From the NCBI RefSeq assembly GCF_001691555.1, contig NZ_MAYN01000007.1, positions 62,001 through 126,000 on the forward strand: 64,000 nucleotides of DNA. The letters are read 5' to 3'. The DNA comes from Pantoea eucrina. GTDB lineage: Bacteria; Pseudomonadota; Gammaproteobacteria; Enterobacterales; Enterobacteriaceae. Below, piece after piece: positions 48,197 to 60,208 of the stretch. Numbering within the stretch: the first letter of the stretch is position 1; the number at the start of each line of letters is the position of its first letter. The notes beneath the pieces were generated by a model. That model did no database searches. It saw only the letters and a list, made by a program, of their open reading frames with translations, and had not been told where the DNA came from. The position numbers were made by a program, and so were the translations under genes.

Positions 48197-49183
48197 TTAC
48201 ACTTCATGGCGATCGGCAGGAAACACCACGCCGGTTTGCTGGCGGATGGTGGTCAGCAGTTCTGCTGTCAGCCGGGAGATCGCGAGGGCAGGGTGAGCGA
48301 TCTGCTGCGTTTCTACCAGGCTGGCAAACACTTCGGCTTCATAGCGCATCGTATTGCTGTGCTGCGGCTGCGTCAGATCCTGCCCGGTACCGCTGCGTGG
48401 CAGTAGCCGCAACTGCTGACACTCCGCCAGCTTCTCAATAAGCAGCGAACCCGCTTCCCCCTGAATTTCACTCGGAATAGCGGAGTTGCTGACTTTGGAA
48501 TGCAGCAGGGTGACATCAAAATCGCCATAGTGGAGGATCACCGTCCCGTGCGCATCTGTGCCGCTGGGCAGCAGCGTGGCTTCAGCCGTTACGCGGCAGG
48601 GGGCACCCCATAGCGTGACGGCAGCGGCCAGGCAGTAATAGCCAATATCCATAATTGAGCCATTGGACCAGCGCGGGTCAAACGTATTCGGGTTTTCGCC
48701 CGCAAGATAGCGCGGATAACGGGAAGAGTACTGACAGTAGCTGAACAGCGCCTTGCGCAGCGTGCCCAGCTGCGGCAGAGCGCGCTGCAGCTGATGAAAG
48801 TTAGGCAGGCTGGCGGTTTTGAATGCTTCAAACAGCACAACCTGATGCTGCTGTGCACAGGCGATCATCGCGTCGGCTTCACGCAGCGTGGAGGCCAGCG
48901 GTTTCTCGCAGATCACATGCTTGCCGTGAGACATGAACAGCAGCGCCTGTTCGCAATGCAGTGCATTCGGGCTCGCAATATAAACCGCGTCGATATCGCG
49001 GCACGCCGCCATCGCTTCAGACGAGGTAAATGTCAGCGGGCAGGCGTAATCAGCGGCAAAGGCCTCTGCCTGCTGCTGGCTGCGGGAGTACACTGCGCTG
49101 AGCGTGAATCTGCCGCTCGCATGTGCGGCGTCAATAAACTGACGGGTAATCCAGTTGGTGCCAACAATGGCAAAGCGAATCAC
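48197..49183 (-). CDS. ygjR: Gfo/Idh/MocA-family oxidoreductase YgjR
   Basis: 328-residue NAD(P)-dependent dehydrogenase of unknown substrate. The N-terminal Rossmann domain starts MIRFAIVGTNWITRQFIDAA and carries AVYIASPNALH and the family signature CEKPLAS. The C-terminal alpha/beta domain has FSYCQYSSRYPRYLAGENPNTF and EIQGEAGSLLIEKLAECQQL. Close to E. coli YgjR and in the same place relative to alx. Confidence 0.93.
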   Translation of the reverse strand: MIRFAIVGTNWITRQFIDAAHASGRFTLSAVYSRSQQQAEAFAADYACPLTFTSSEAMAACRDIDAVYIASPNALHCEQALLFMSHGKHVICEKPLASTLREADAMIACAQQHQVVLFEAFKTASLPNFHQLQRALPQLGTLRKALFSYCQYSSRYPRYLAGENPNTFDPRWSNGSIMDIGYYCLAAAVTLWGAPCRVTAEATLLPSGTDAHGTVILHYGDFDVTLLHSKVSNSAIPSEIQGEAGSLLIEKLAECQQLRLLPRSGTGQDLTQPQHSNTMRYEAEVFASLVETQQIAHPALAISRLTAELLTTIRQQTGVVFPADRHEV

Positions 49184-49320
49184 AGGCCTGCTCTCCTGAT
49201 AAAAGAAAGCCGCAGGGTAGCATGCTGCGGCAGGAAACTATCCGGCAGCATTTGATCCTGCGATCCGCATTCCAATATAGTGAGCCCTTAAGTCTGAAAG
49301 CCTGCGAACGGGAGAGCCGG

Positions 49321-51009
49321 GTGAGCGGAAGCAAACATGCACTAAACTGGACCACGCTGCTGATTGCCATTCCTGTGGGGCTGATGGCCTCGCTGGTGAC
49401 GCTGGCGTTTCGCGGCATCATCGACATGATTAACCAGCTGCTGTTTAACAGTGACCATGAGATCACCGTGGCGATGCACGTCTGGCCGTGGATCTTCTGG
49501 CCGCTGCTGGTGGGGGCGGGCGGCGTGCTGGCGGGCTGGTTTCTGCGCTATGCCGTCGCCATTGAGCAGCAGGAGACGGTAAAAACGGACTATCTGGAAG
49601 TGATTAATGCCAGGCTGGACGCCGTGCCGACGCGTACTTCTCTGTTTCGTGCACTCTCTTCAATCGCCAGTATTGGCAGCGGTGCCTCAATCGGTAAAGA
49701 GGGACCGATGGTACAGCTCTCAGCGCTCAGCGGCAGTCTGCTGGGGCGCTGGCTGCCGGCATCGCTTAACCTGCGCAACAGCGATATTGTCGCGATGGCG
49801 GCGGCGGCAGGCCTCTCCTCGGTGTACCACGCACCGCTTGCCTCGGCGATCTTTGTTGCGGAAATTGCTTTTGGTATTTCAGCCCTGCAGCGACTGATCC
49901 CGCTGATTGTGTCCTCTGCGGTCGCGGTGATGACCATGTGGGCGCTGGGTTTTCGCAATGCGCTTTATCCGCTTGCCGATACGCTGTTTCAGATGGATGT
50001 GACCAGTCTGCTGGTGACGGTACTGATTGGTCTGGTGGCGGGCGTTGCCGGCTGGCTGTTGATCGCGCTGATTGGTCGCAGCCGGCGACTGTTCAGCCGC
50101 GTGCGATCGCTACCGCTGCGGCTTGGTGCGGGCGGGGTAGCCGTAGGGTTACTGGCGCTGATCTCTACGGATATTCTCGGTAACGGGTATGAAGTGATCG
50201 TAAAGATCATTGAGGGCCATTACGTCATCACCGGATTACTGCTGCTGCTTTTACTCAAAACGCTGGCCACAACGCTTTCCGTAGGCTCAAACGCCGTAGG
50301 CGGACTGTTCACCCCTTCGCTGCTGATCGGCGCACTGCTCGGGGTGATTCTGGCGCAGAGTGCGGCGGCGCTGCAGCTGCCGACGGGAGATACGCTGCTT
50401 TATGCAGCAATAGGCATGGCCGCCGTGCTGGCCGCGGTGAGTCAGGCTCCGCTGATGGCCATGCTGATGGTGCTGGAGATGACGCTTAACAGCAGCCTGC
50501 TGTTTCCGCTGATGATCGCTTCCGTGCTGGCTTCGATGGTGGTCTATCGCCTGCAGTCCGCCAGCACTTATCCGGTAGTCAGTCACCACCTGAGCCGTTC
50601 TGAAGCCTGGTACGATTTTGACCATATGCGTGTCGATCAGCTGATTATTCCTGGCGCAGCGCTGCAGCCCGAAGAGTCGGTCGGACAGGCGCTGGCGGTC
50701 AGCTCGCTGAAGCGTGAACGCTATGTTTACGTACTGAATCAGGCAGAGCAGTTCCTGGGCGTGGTCTCTATTCACGATATCTCGCGCAAGGTACTGGCGC
50801 AGGAGATCACCCTGGATTCGCCGGTCAGCACCGTCATGGATAACAACTTCCCCTGCATTTTTCAGGGGCAGAGCATGCGCGAAGGGTGGGAGGCGTTTTC
50901 ACGCGTGACGCTTGAGCGGCTGCCGGTGCTGAACAATCCGCAGGAGCGTCGTTTTATGGGCGCCCTGACAAAAACCAGTCTGATCCAGAAAGCGCAGGAG
51001 TTTCTTTAA
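49321..51009 (+). CDS. ClC-family chloride channel/antiporter with C-terminal CBS pair (ClcB-like)
   Basis: GTG 49321 with GGAG six bases upstream gives 562 residues; the frame is open to 49222 but lacks conservation. Residues 1-420 form the ClC core. The gating glutamate Glu127 is in GSGASIGKEGPMVQ, and GGLFTPSLLIG corresponds to the GxFxP selectivity motif. The GSGIPE motif is replaced by KTDYLEVINA, as in ClcB. Residues about 440-560 form two CBS modules (DQLIIPGAALQPEESVGQAL and VSTVMDNNFPCI). It ends on bases shared with the convergent ygjP stop. It occupies the place of ygjQ in E. coli. Confidence 0.9.
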   Translation: MSGSKHALNWTTLLIAIPVGLMASLVTLAFRGIIDMINQLLFNSDHEITVAMHVWPWIFWPLLVGAGGVLAGWFLRYAVAIEQQETVKTDYLEVINARLDAVPTRTSLFRALSSIASIGSGASIGKEGPMVQLSALSGSLLGRWLPASLNLRNSDIVAMAAAAGLSSVYHAPLASAIFVAEIAFGISALQRLIPLIVSSAVAVMTMWALGFRNALYPLADTLFQMDVTSLLVTVLIGLVAGVAGWLLIALIGRSRRLFSRVRSLPLRLGAGGVAVGLLALISTDILGNGYEVIVKIIEGHYVITGLLLLLLLKTLATTLSVGSNAVGGLFTPSLLIGALLGVILAQSAAALQLPTGDTLLYAAIGMAAVLAAVSQAPLMAMLMVLEMTLNSSLLFPLMIASVLASMVVYRLQSASTYPVVSHHLSRSEAWYDFDHMRVDQLIIPGAALQPEESVGQALAVSSLKRERYVYVLNQAEQFLGVVSIHDISRKVLAQEITLDSPVSTVMDNNFPCIFQGQSMREGWEAFSRVTLERLPVLNNPQERRFMGALTKTSLIQKAQEFL

Positions 51010-51506
51010 GCCGCGTTGCCGCGCATCGCCTGATCGGTCATCCACAGGCGCGCGTCAAACTCCAGCTGATGATAGTCAGGCTCCATATGGCAGCAGAGCT
51101 GATAGAACGCTTTGCTGTGCTCTTTCTCTTTGAGGTGGGCGAGTTCGTGCACCACAATCATGCGCAGGAAAGGCTCAGGGGCGAGACGGAAAAAGGTGGA
51201 GATACGGATCTCCGCTTTGGCTTTCAGGTTGCCGCCCTGTACGCGCGAAATCGCCGTGTGCAGCCCCAGCGCATGCTTCATCACTTTGATTTTATTATCC
51301 CAGAGGATTTTGCTTACCGGCGGTGCGCTGCGCATATAGCGATTTTTTATCGCCTGCGTGTAGTCATACAGCGCGCGATCGCTGACCACGTCATGCGTTT
51401 CAGGATAGCGCTGCTGCAGGAACGCGCCTAATCGCTGATGATCGATCAGCGTTTGCACCTGTTCGAGGATATTTTCAGGGTAACCCTGCAGATAAATTAA
51501 TGACAT
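51006..51506 (-). CDS. ygjP: YgjP, M48/DUF45-family putative metallopeptidase
   Basis: ATG 51506 gives 166 residues (E. coli 167). The zinc-protease motif HELAH is in [19 protein letters not shown], with the third-ligand region downstream, and the substrate side [18 protein letters not shown] text is present ([18 protein letters not shown]). Natural substrate not established. Divergent from rlmG with an 82-base promoter region containing TATACT. Confidence 0.94.
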   Translation of the reverse strand: MSLIYLQGYPENILEQVQTLIDHQRLGAFLQQRYPETHDVVSDRALYDYTQAIKNRYMRSAPPVSKILWDNKIKVMKHALGLHTAISRVQGGNLKAKAEIRISTFFRLAPEPFLRMIVVHELAHLKEKEHSKAFYQLCCHMEPDYHQLEFDARLWMTDQAMRGNAA

Positions 51507-51588
51507 TGGGATTCCTGACGAAAGACAGTATACTGCGCCCCCCTTTTCAGGGCGAAAATTGCGCAAAGTGTACCACGCCGGAGATTCC

Positions 51589-52707
51589 ATGAGCCAACTT
51601 GAACTGACCCATAGCACCCTTACGCTGGAGCGCTTTCCGCCGATGCGTGAAGAGAGCCCTTTACAGGCGTGGGATGCCGCCGATGAATATCTGCTGCAGC
51701 AGACGCTGCCGGAAGGTCCGGTGCTGGTGTTCAACGACAGCTTTGGGGCGTTAACCTGTGGCCTGCAGGACCGGGAAATCTGGCACGTCAGCGACTCCTG
51801 GCTGAGTCAGCAGGCAGCCAGGCAGAATCTGCGCTTAAACGGCCTGTCTGACGATCGCATTCACTTTATCGACAGCCTGAGCGCGCTGCCTGCAGCACCC
51901 GCGGCTGTTTTAATCAAAATTCCCAAAGCGCTGGCACTGCTGGAGCATCAGCTGCGCGCACTGCGCAGCGTGGCCACGCCGGACACGCTGATTCTGGCGG
52001 CAGCCAAAGCGAAAGATATTCATAACTCCACACTGCAGCTGTTTGAGCGCATTCTGGGCGAAAGTAAAACATCGCTGGCCTGGAAAAAAGCCCGCCTGAT
52101 ATACAGCCGCTACACTGCGCCAGCACTGGCTGAGGCATCAGCGACTACCGTCTGGCCGCTGGATGAGACGCCTTACCAGATCCATAACCACGCCAACGTC
52201 TTTTCACGCACCTCGCTGGATATTGGTGCGCGGCTGTTTATGCAGCATTTGCCACACAATATTGAAGGCGAAATCATGGATCTTGGCTGCGGCAACGGCG
52301 TGATTGGCTTAATGGCACTGGAGCAAAATCCGCAGGCTGAAGTGCTGTTTTATGATGAATCTTATATGGCAGTGGCCTCCAGTGAGCTGAACGTTAAGGT
52401 TAACCGCCCGCAGGATCTGTCACGCTGCCAGTTCCGCGTTAACAATGTGCTGAGCGGCTTTCCGTCTGACCGGCTGCATGCGGTGTTATGCAATCCGCCG
52501 TTTCATCAGCAGCATGCGGTTACGGATCACCTTGCATGGCAGATGCTGCGCGACGCAAAACGCTGTCTGCAGTATGGCGGTGAGCTGCGTATCGTGGGCA
52601 ACCGGCACCTCGGCTATCACCAGAAGATGAAGAAACTGTTTGGCAACTGCGAACTGGTAGCATCCAGCGCGAAGTTTGTAGTGCTGCGCGCGGTAAAACT
52701 GCGCTGA
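51589..52707 (+). CDS. rlmG: 23S rRNA (guanine(1835)-N2)-methyltransferase RlmG
   Basis: ATG 51589 gives 372 residues (E. coli 378). An N-terminal non-catalytic methyltransferase-like half is followed by the C-terminal catalytic half. The latter has the SAM motif [18 protein letters not shown] (about 225-242) and the N2-guanine motif NPPFHQ. It modifies G1835 of 23S rRNA. It abuts fadH tail to tail with no space between stop codons. Confidence 0.96.
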   Translation: MSQLELTHSTLTLERFPPMREESPLQAWDAADEYLLQQTLPEGPVLVFNDSFGALTCGLQDREIWHVSDSWLSQQAARQNLRLNGLSDDRIHFIDSLSALPAAPAAVLIKIPKALALLEHQLRALRSVATPDTLILAAAKAKDIHNSTLQLFERILGESKTSLAWKKARLIYSRYTAPALAEASATTVWPLDETPYQIHNHANVFSRTSLDIGARLFMQHLPHNIEGEIMDLGCGNGVIGLMALEQNPQAEVLFYDESYMAVASSELNVKVNRPQDLSRCQFRVNNVLSGFPSDRLHAVLCNPPFHQQHAVTDHLAWQMLRDAKRCLQYGGELRIVGNRHLGYHQKMKKLFGNCELVASSAKFVVLRAVKLR

Positions 52708-55403
<2,696 letters not shown>

Positions 55404-56102
55404 TTGGATTCAAACACTCAGCCAGTCCGTGTTGCTGTTCTCGACGGTCACCCTATGATCCGTCTGGTTTTTGAGTTGTGTCTGAAAAACCATCCCGATA
55501 TTCAGCTTGTTGCCGCCTGGTCGTCCGGCAGTGAGCTTTTCAGTGCGTTAAATACGCACAGGATCGATGTTCTGATCCTGGATTTTCTGCTGGGTGAACG
55601 TGAAGTTGATGGCCTGACGTTAATAAAGCAAATACGTAACCACTATCCGACGCAAAAAATGCTGGTGTTAACCTCTGCAGAAAGCCCGGCAGTTGCCAGG
55701 ATGGCGCTCCGGGCCGGCGTAAACGGTTTTATCGGAAAAAGTCATCCCTTTGAAGAGGTGCTGGCGGCGGTCAGAGTCGTTGCTGAGAATAACCTGTTTT
55801 TAGCCGCACACCTTGCTGAAGAAATTCAGACGCTTTATGCCATTTCCGAAAAAATAGCGGATGAGCATTTTTGTATCGGCTGCACACCAGCGCTTCACGA
55901 AAAAATAAGGTTATTAAGCCCGCGTGAAGCGGAGGTAATTCGCTGCTTTCTTGATGGTATGAGCGTTTCACAAATTGCGGCCAAGTTCAGGCGGAGCCGG
56001 AAAACGGTGAGCGGGCAGAAGCAGTCGGCGCTGAAAAAGCTTGGCGTCCGTTCTGATTCAGAATTATTTAAATATAGCCGGGAGTTGCTGTCAGCCCGGT
56101 AA
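55404..56102 (+). CDS. RcsB-like response regulator with LuxR-type HTH
   Basis: 232 residues. The TTG start at 55404 follows GAGGAGAGG; the first in-frame ATG (55456) would delete the first receiver strand, so TTG is preferred. The receiver domain (about 8-125) has Asp14, Asp60 (LILDFLLGE, phospho-acceptor), Thr90 and Lys112. However, the second acidic-pocket residue is Gly15 (LDGHP, where RcsB has DDHP). The LuxR HTH at about 169-230 has LSPREAEVIRCFLDGM and the RcsB-like KTVSGQKQSALKKLGV. No histidine kinase adjoins. Possibly an RcsB partner; target genes unknown. Confidence 0.88.
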   Translation: MDSNTQPVRVAVLDGHPMIRLVFELCLKNHPDIQLVAAWSSGSELFSALNTHRIDVLILDFLLGEREVDGLTLIKQIRNHYPTQKMLVLTSAESPAVARMALRAGVNGFIGKSHPFEEVLAAVRVVAENNLFLAAHLAEEIQTLYAISEKIADEHFCIGCTPALHEKIRLLSPREAEVIRCFLDGMSVSQIAAKFRRSRKTVSGQKQSALKKLGVRSDSELFKYSRELLSAR

Positions 56103-56186
56103 TCAGGCAGAACGACCGGGCCCGGTTGCAGTAACCTGACAGCCAGTTCACGTTCCCGGTAACATCTTTTCTGTAACATTGTTCTG

Positions 56187-56202
56187 AGTGATGTTCATCA
56201 CA
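56187..56202 (+). promoter_or_regulatory. CRP-cAMP site upstream of idnD
   Basis: AGTGA-TGTTCA-TCACA matches the TGTGA-N6-TCACA consensus at nine of ten bases, 60 bases before the idnD ATG. It suggests catabolite control of idnDOT. Confidence 0.75.
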
Positions 56203-56261
56203 GTTTTATACCGTTTAACCCGTTTTTATAGTCATCACATAAACAGACTCACGGGAAAAAC

Positions 56262-57293
56262 ATGAACATCGAAACGCAATCCTGCGTCATCAGCGGCAAA
56301 CAGCAGGTCAGTGTCGCGCAGCAGCACGTGCAGTGGGATGGCTCCGGCACGCTGGTGCGCATTACGCGCGGCGGAATCTGTGGCTCCGATCTGCATTACT
56401 ATCAGGAAGGAAAGGTCGGCAGCTTTGCGCTGCAAATGCCTATGATACTCGGGCATGAAGTAATTGGTTATGTCATAGAAAGCGACGATCCTCGCCTGCA
56501 GCCACAGCAAAAAGTGGCTATCAATCCGGCGAAACCCTGCGGTGAATGCAAATATTGTCAGCGGCAGCAGGAGAATCAGTGTACCGCAATGCGTTTTTTT
56601 GGCAGCGCAATGTATGTCCCGCACGTTGATGGCGGATTTACCCGGCACAAAGTTGTGGCGAGCAGCCAGTGCGTGCCTTTTCCAGCGGATGCCGATGAAA
56701 CGGTAATGGTGTTTGCTGAGCCGCTGGCAGTCTGCATTCACGCCACGCATCAGGCTGGCGATCTTGCCGGCAAACGTATCTTTATCTCCGGCACCGGGCC
56801 GATTGGCTGTCTGATTGCCGCCGCCGCACAGGCGCGTGGTGCTGCAGAGATTATCTGCAGTGATATCAGTGAGCGTTCGCTGGATATGGCGCAGCAAATG
56901 GGTGCTACGCAGGTGGTTAACGCTGCAAGCGGCGATTTCACTGCCTGGATGGCAGATAAGGGCTACTTCGATGTGGCGTTTGAAGCGTCCGGTCATCCGG
57001 CGTCACTGCAGCGCTGCCTGGAGGTCGTGTGTGCCAAAGGCACGGTAGTGCAGGTAGGGATGGGAGGCGCTTTTCCTGATTTCCCTCTGATGATGCTGAT
57101 TGCCAAAGAGATAACCCTGACAGGCTCGTTCCGTTTTACACATGAATTCAATACGGCGGTTGAGTGGCTGGCGCAGGGCGTTATCAATCCGCTGCCGCTC
57201 TATAGCGGTGAGTACCCGCTTCAGGATATCGATGCGGCGCTGCAGTTTGCCAGCGATAAAACCCGCGCGGCAAAAGTCCAGCTGACTTTTTAG
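56262..57293 (+). CDS. idnD: L-idonate 5-dehydrogenase IdnD
   Basis: 343 residues, same length as E. coli IdnD. Zinc-dependent medium-chain dehydrogenase oxidising L-idonate to 5-keto-D-gluconate (EC 1.1.1.264). Catalytic zinc ligands in GGICGSDLHYYQEG and GHEVIG; structural zinc cysteines in CGECKYCQRQQENQC. The cofactor-binding ISGTGPIGCLIAAA is at about 170-183. idnO follows nine bases later. A CRP site lies upstream. Confidence 0.95.
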   Translation: MNIETQSCVISGKQQVSVAQQHVQWDGSGTLVRITRGGICGSDLHYYQEGKVGSFALQMPMILGHEVIGYVIESDDPRLQPQQKVAINPAKPCGECKYCQRQQENQCTAMRFFGSAMYVPHVDGGFTRHKVVASSQCVPFPADADETVMVFAEPLAVCIHATHQAGDLAGKRIFISGTGPIGCLIAAAAQARGAAEIICSDISERSLDMAQQMGATQVVNAASGDFTAWMADKGYFDVAFEASGHPASLQRCLEVVCAKGTVVQVGMGGAFPDFPLMMLIAKEITLTGSFRFTHEFNTAVEWLAQGVINPLPLYSGEYPLQDIDAALQFASDKTRAAKVQLTF

Positions 57294-57302
57294 GGAGATA
57301 AC

Positions 57303-58067
57303 ATGAGCGCACTCTTTTCTCTGACCGGCAAGCGCGTACTGCTGACCGGTTCAGCACGCGGTATCGGGTTTCTGCTGGCGCAGGGCCTGGGTGAAGCCGG
57401 GGCCGAAGTGATTATCAACGCGACCACAGCTGAAGGCGCAGAGCGCGCCGCCGGCGCGCTGCGTGAGCAGGGGATCGCTGCCCGGGCCAAAGCGTTTGAC
57501 GTAACAGATTCCGGTGCGGTGCATCAGGCGATCGATGAAATTGAAGCGCAGTGGGGCGCCATCGATATCCTGGTGAACAACGCCGGGATCCAGCGGCGGC
57601 GGCCTTTTCTGGAGTTTCCGGAGCAGGACTGGCACGACGTGATTGCGGTAAATCAGACCGCGGTGTTTTTCGTCTCGCAAAAAGTGGCACAGCAGATGGT
57701 GACGCGCCAGCGCGGCAAAATTATCAATATCGGCTCGATGCAGAGTGAGCTGGGCCGCGACACGATCACCCCTTACGCAGCCTCCAAAGGTGCGGTCACC
57801 ATGCTGACGCGGGGGATGTGCGTAGAACTGGCACGCTACAATATTCAGGTTAATGCGATTGCGCCAGGCTACTTTGTGACCGAGATGACGCAGCCGCTGG
57901 CTGACGATCCCGCGTTTACCGGCTGGCTGACTAAGCGTACGCCTGCTGCGCGCTGGGGTAAGCCGGAAGAGCTGATTGGTGCCGCCATTTTTCTGGCATC
58001 TTCTGCTTCAGATTTTGTTAATGGCCATCTGCTATTTGTTGATGGCGGTATGCGCGTAGCCGTGTAA
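57303..58067 (+). CDS. idnO: Gluconate 5-dehydrogenase IdnO
   Basis: 254-residue short-chain dehydrogenase reducing 5-keto-D-gluconate to D-gluconate (EC 1.1.1.69). TGSARGIGFLLAQG is the glycine-rich cofactor turn, NNAGIQRR follows strand 4, and the catalytic Ser (IGSMQSE) and YxxxK (YAASKGA) are intact. Same length as in E. coli. The gluconate formed would need a kinase encoded elsewhere, since idnK is not here. Confidence 0.95.
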   Translation: MSALFSLTGKRVLLTGSARGIGFLLAQGLGEAGAEVIINATTAEGAERAAGALREQGIAARAKAFDVTDSGAVHQAIDEIEAQWGAIDILVNNAGIQRRRPFLEFPEQDWHDVIAVNQTAVFFVSQKVAQQMVTRQRGKIINIGSMQSELGRDTITPYAASKGAVTMLTRGMCVELARYNIQVNAIAPGYFVTEMTQPLADDPAFTGWLTKRTPAARWGKPEELIGAAIFLASSASDFVNGHLLFVDGGMRVAV

Positions 58068-58146
58068 TGCGTGGTGCGTAGCCGGATAGTCTGTCTGGCT
58101 GCGCCGGCATACGGCTGACTTTTCTCTCTTTACCGGACTAATAAAA

Positions 58147-59466
58147 ATGCCAATTACGATAATTGTGCTGGGCGTGATCCTGCTGCTGGTACTGATGATT
58201 GTTTTCAAAGTGAATGGGTTTATCGCGCTGGTGTTCGTCTCAGCGGTGGTCGGTATTGCTGAAGGTATGACGCCGCTTAATGTGATGGCGTCGATACAGA
58301 AAGGCATCGGATCAACGCTGGGCAGTCTGGCGATGATCCTGGGGTTTGGTGCCATGCTCGGACGACTGGTCTCTGATACCGGTGCCGCACAGCGGGTCGC
58401 CACTACGCTGATTGCGGCCTTTGGTAAACAGCGGCTGCAGTGGGCGCTGGTAGTGACAGGGCTGATCGTCGGCCTGGCAATGTTTTATGAAGTGGGATTT
58501 GTGCTGCTGTTGCCGCTGGTGTTTACCGTGGTCGCCGCCGCCAGACTGCCGCTGCTGTATGTCGGCGTGCCGATGGTGGCCGCACTCTCAGTCACCCACT
58601 GTTTTCTGCCCCCGCATCCCGGGCCCACGGCGATTGCCACCATTTTCGGTGCGAATCTTGGCACCACGCTGCTGTATGGCATGATCATCACGATCCCCAC
58701 GGTGATTATTGCGGGCCCGGTGTTCTCTAAATTTTTAAAGCGGTTTGAAAAATCACCGCCTGAAGGACTCTACAATCCGCGCATTTTTTCAGAAGAGGAG
58801 ATGCCAGGCTTTGGGATCAGTATTTTTGCTGCGGTGATCCCGGTGGTGCTGATGGCAATAGCGGCAATATTCGAACTGACCACACCTAAAGACGATCCGC
58901 TGCGACAGTTTTTCGAATTTATTGGTAACCCGGCGGTGGCGCTGTTTATTGCTGTCGTGATTGCCGTATTTACGCTGGGATTACGTAACGGCCGCCGCAT
59001 GGAAGAGGTCATGGATATGTGCGGCAGTTCGATTGCGGCTATCGCCATGATTATCTTTATTATCGCAGGCGGCGGCGCTTTCAAGCAGGTGCTGGTGGAC
59101 AGCGGTGTGGGTAACTATATTGCCGATATGATGAAAGGCTCTTCGCTCTCGCCGCTGCTGATGTGCTGGACCGTCGCGGCCATGCTGCGGGTAGCGCTGG
59201 GATCGGCAACGGTAGCCGCGATCACCACTGCCGGCATCGTTACGCCGATTATTGCCGTAACGCATACCGATCCGGCGCTGATGGTACTGGCAGTCGGATC
59301 GGGCAGCGTGATCGCGTCACACGTCAACGATCCGGGCTTCTGGCTGTTTAAAGGCTACTTCAACCTCAGCGTAACAGAAACGCTGAAAACCTGGACCGTT
59401 ATGGAAACGCTGATCTCATTGCTTGGCCTGGCGGGTGTGCTGACGCTTAACGCCCTTATCCACTAA
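58147..59466 (+). CDS. idnT: Gluconate/L-idonate permease IdnT (GntP family)
   Basis: 439 residues, the E. coli length. About 12-14 membrane helices. GntP-family features include HCFLPPHPGPTAIATIFGANLGTTLLYGMI and the C-terminal GSGSVIASHVNDPGFWLFKGYFNLSVTETLKTWTVMET. It imports L-idonate, 5-ketogluconate and gluconate. It is 79 bases after idnO and probably in the same transcript. A short GCCCG/CGGGC hairpin follows at about 59470. idnR is absent downstream. Confidence 0.95.
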   Translation: MPITIIVLGVILLLVLMIVFKVNGFIALVFVSAVVGIAEGMTPLNVMASIQKGIGSTLGSLAMILGFGAMLGRLVSDTGAAQRVATTLIAAFGKQRLQWALVVTGLIVGLAMFYEVGFVLLLPLVFTVVAAARLPLLYVGVPMVAALSVTHCFLPPHPGPTAIATIFGANLGTTLLYGMIITIPTVIIAGPVFSKFLKRFEKSPPEGLYNPRIFSEEEMPGFGISIFAAVIPVVLMAIAAIFELTTPKDDPLRQFFEFIGNPAVALFIAVVIAVFTLGLRNGRRMEEVMDMCGSSIAAIAMIIFIIAGGGAFKQVLVDSGVGNYIADMMKGSSLSPLLMCWTVAAMLRVALGSATVAAITTAGIVTPIIAVTHTDPALMVLAVGSGSVIASHVNDPGFWLFKGYFNLSVTETLKTWTVMETLISLLGLAGVLTLNALIH

Positions 59467-59494
59467 CCGCCCGTTTTCCCGGGCAGTAAAGCGG

Positions 59495-60208
59495 TTAACG
59501 ACGGCGGATCCACGAAAAGCGCGACTGGTATCCACAATCGAAGTGGGTATTGCGCCGGTAGCTGGAGCCCGCCTCGGCCATACAGTAGGTGCATACCTCT
59601 GCCACATCAATCTGCGCTGCCCCAAGCCCATGCTGCAGTAAAATGCTGCGTGCCAGCCCGGGCAGACTGAACCAGACCCCCTGCTGCTGCGCCTGCGCCT
59701 GCGGACGTACCGCCTGCAGGTTCACGGGTTGCTGCGCTGTCCACTGCAGCGGCGGGAGATCGCTGCGCTGCTGCATCTGCCGGATGCGATCGTCGCCTAA
59801 CTCATAGCAGCAGGGACCAATGGCCGGACCGATGGCGACGCAAAGCGTATCAAGGCTTGCTCCGCGTGCAAGCAGGGCATCAAGCGCACTTTGTAAAATA
59901 CCGTTCAGAGTGCCGTTCAGCCCGGCATGGATCGCCGCCACCTGCTGCTGCTCAGGATCGGCAAACAGCACCGGCAGGCAGTCGGCAGTGTAAACGGCTA
60001 CCGGATGGCTATCTTCAGCAATCACACCGTCAGATTCACAGCTTTTTGGCGGCCGGTTCTGTCCTGACAACACCACGCGGGCGCTGTGGCGCTGATGTCC
60101 GTAAGCGGCAGCTTCAGGCGCAGGCAGACCGGCAGGCTGAAAGGCATATTCCAGCCATGTCAGGCTATCAAGCAGTGCTGAACGCGGACCGCAGACTTTA
60201 CTCTCCAT
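59495..60208 (-). CDS. Laccase-domain (DUF152/YfiH-like) protein, divergent paralogue
   Basis: 237 residues of the PgeF/YfiH family; some members are purine nucleoside phosphorylases or polyphenol oxidases. The metal ligands are visible: His41 (HQRHSARVV), Cys77 (TADCLPV), His94 (IHAG). Also present are GPAIGPCCYELG and the C-terminal CTYC and SYRRN. The usual HAGWRG is HAGLNG, losing the Trp and Arg. It is too divergent to be the housekeeping YfiH, which in E. coli lies next to rluD/clpB. Substrate unknown. Confidence 0.85.
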   Translation of the reverse strand: MESKVCGPRSALLDSLTWLEYAFQPAGLPAPEAAAYGHQRHSARVVLSGQNRPPKSCESDGVIAEDSHPVAVYTADCLPVLFADPEQQQVAAIHAGLNGTLNGILQSALDALLARGASLDTLCVAIGPAIGPCCYELGDDRIRQMQQRSDLPPLQWTAQQPVNLQAVRPQAQAQQQGVWFSLPGLARSILLQHGLGAAQIDVAEVCTYCMAEAGSSYRRNTHFDCGYQSRFSWIRRR

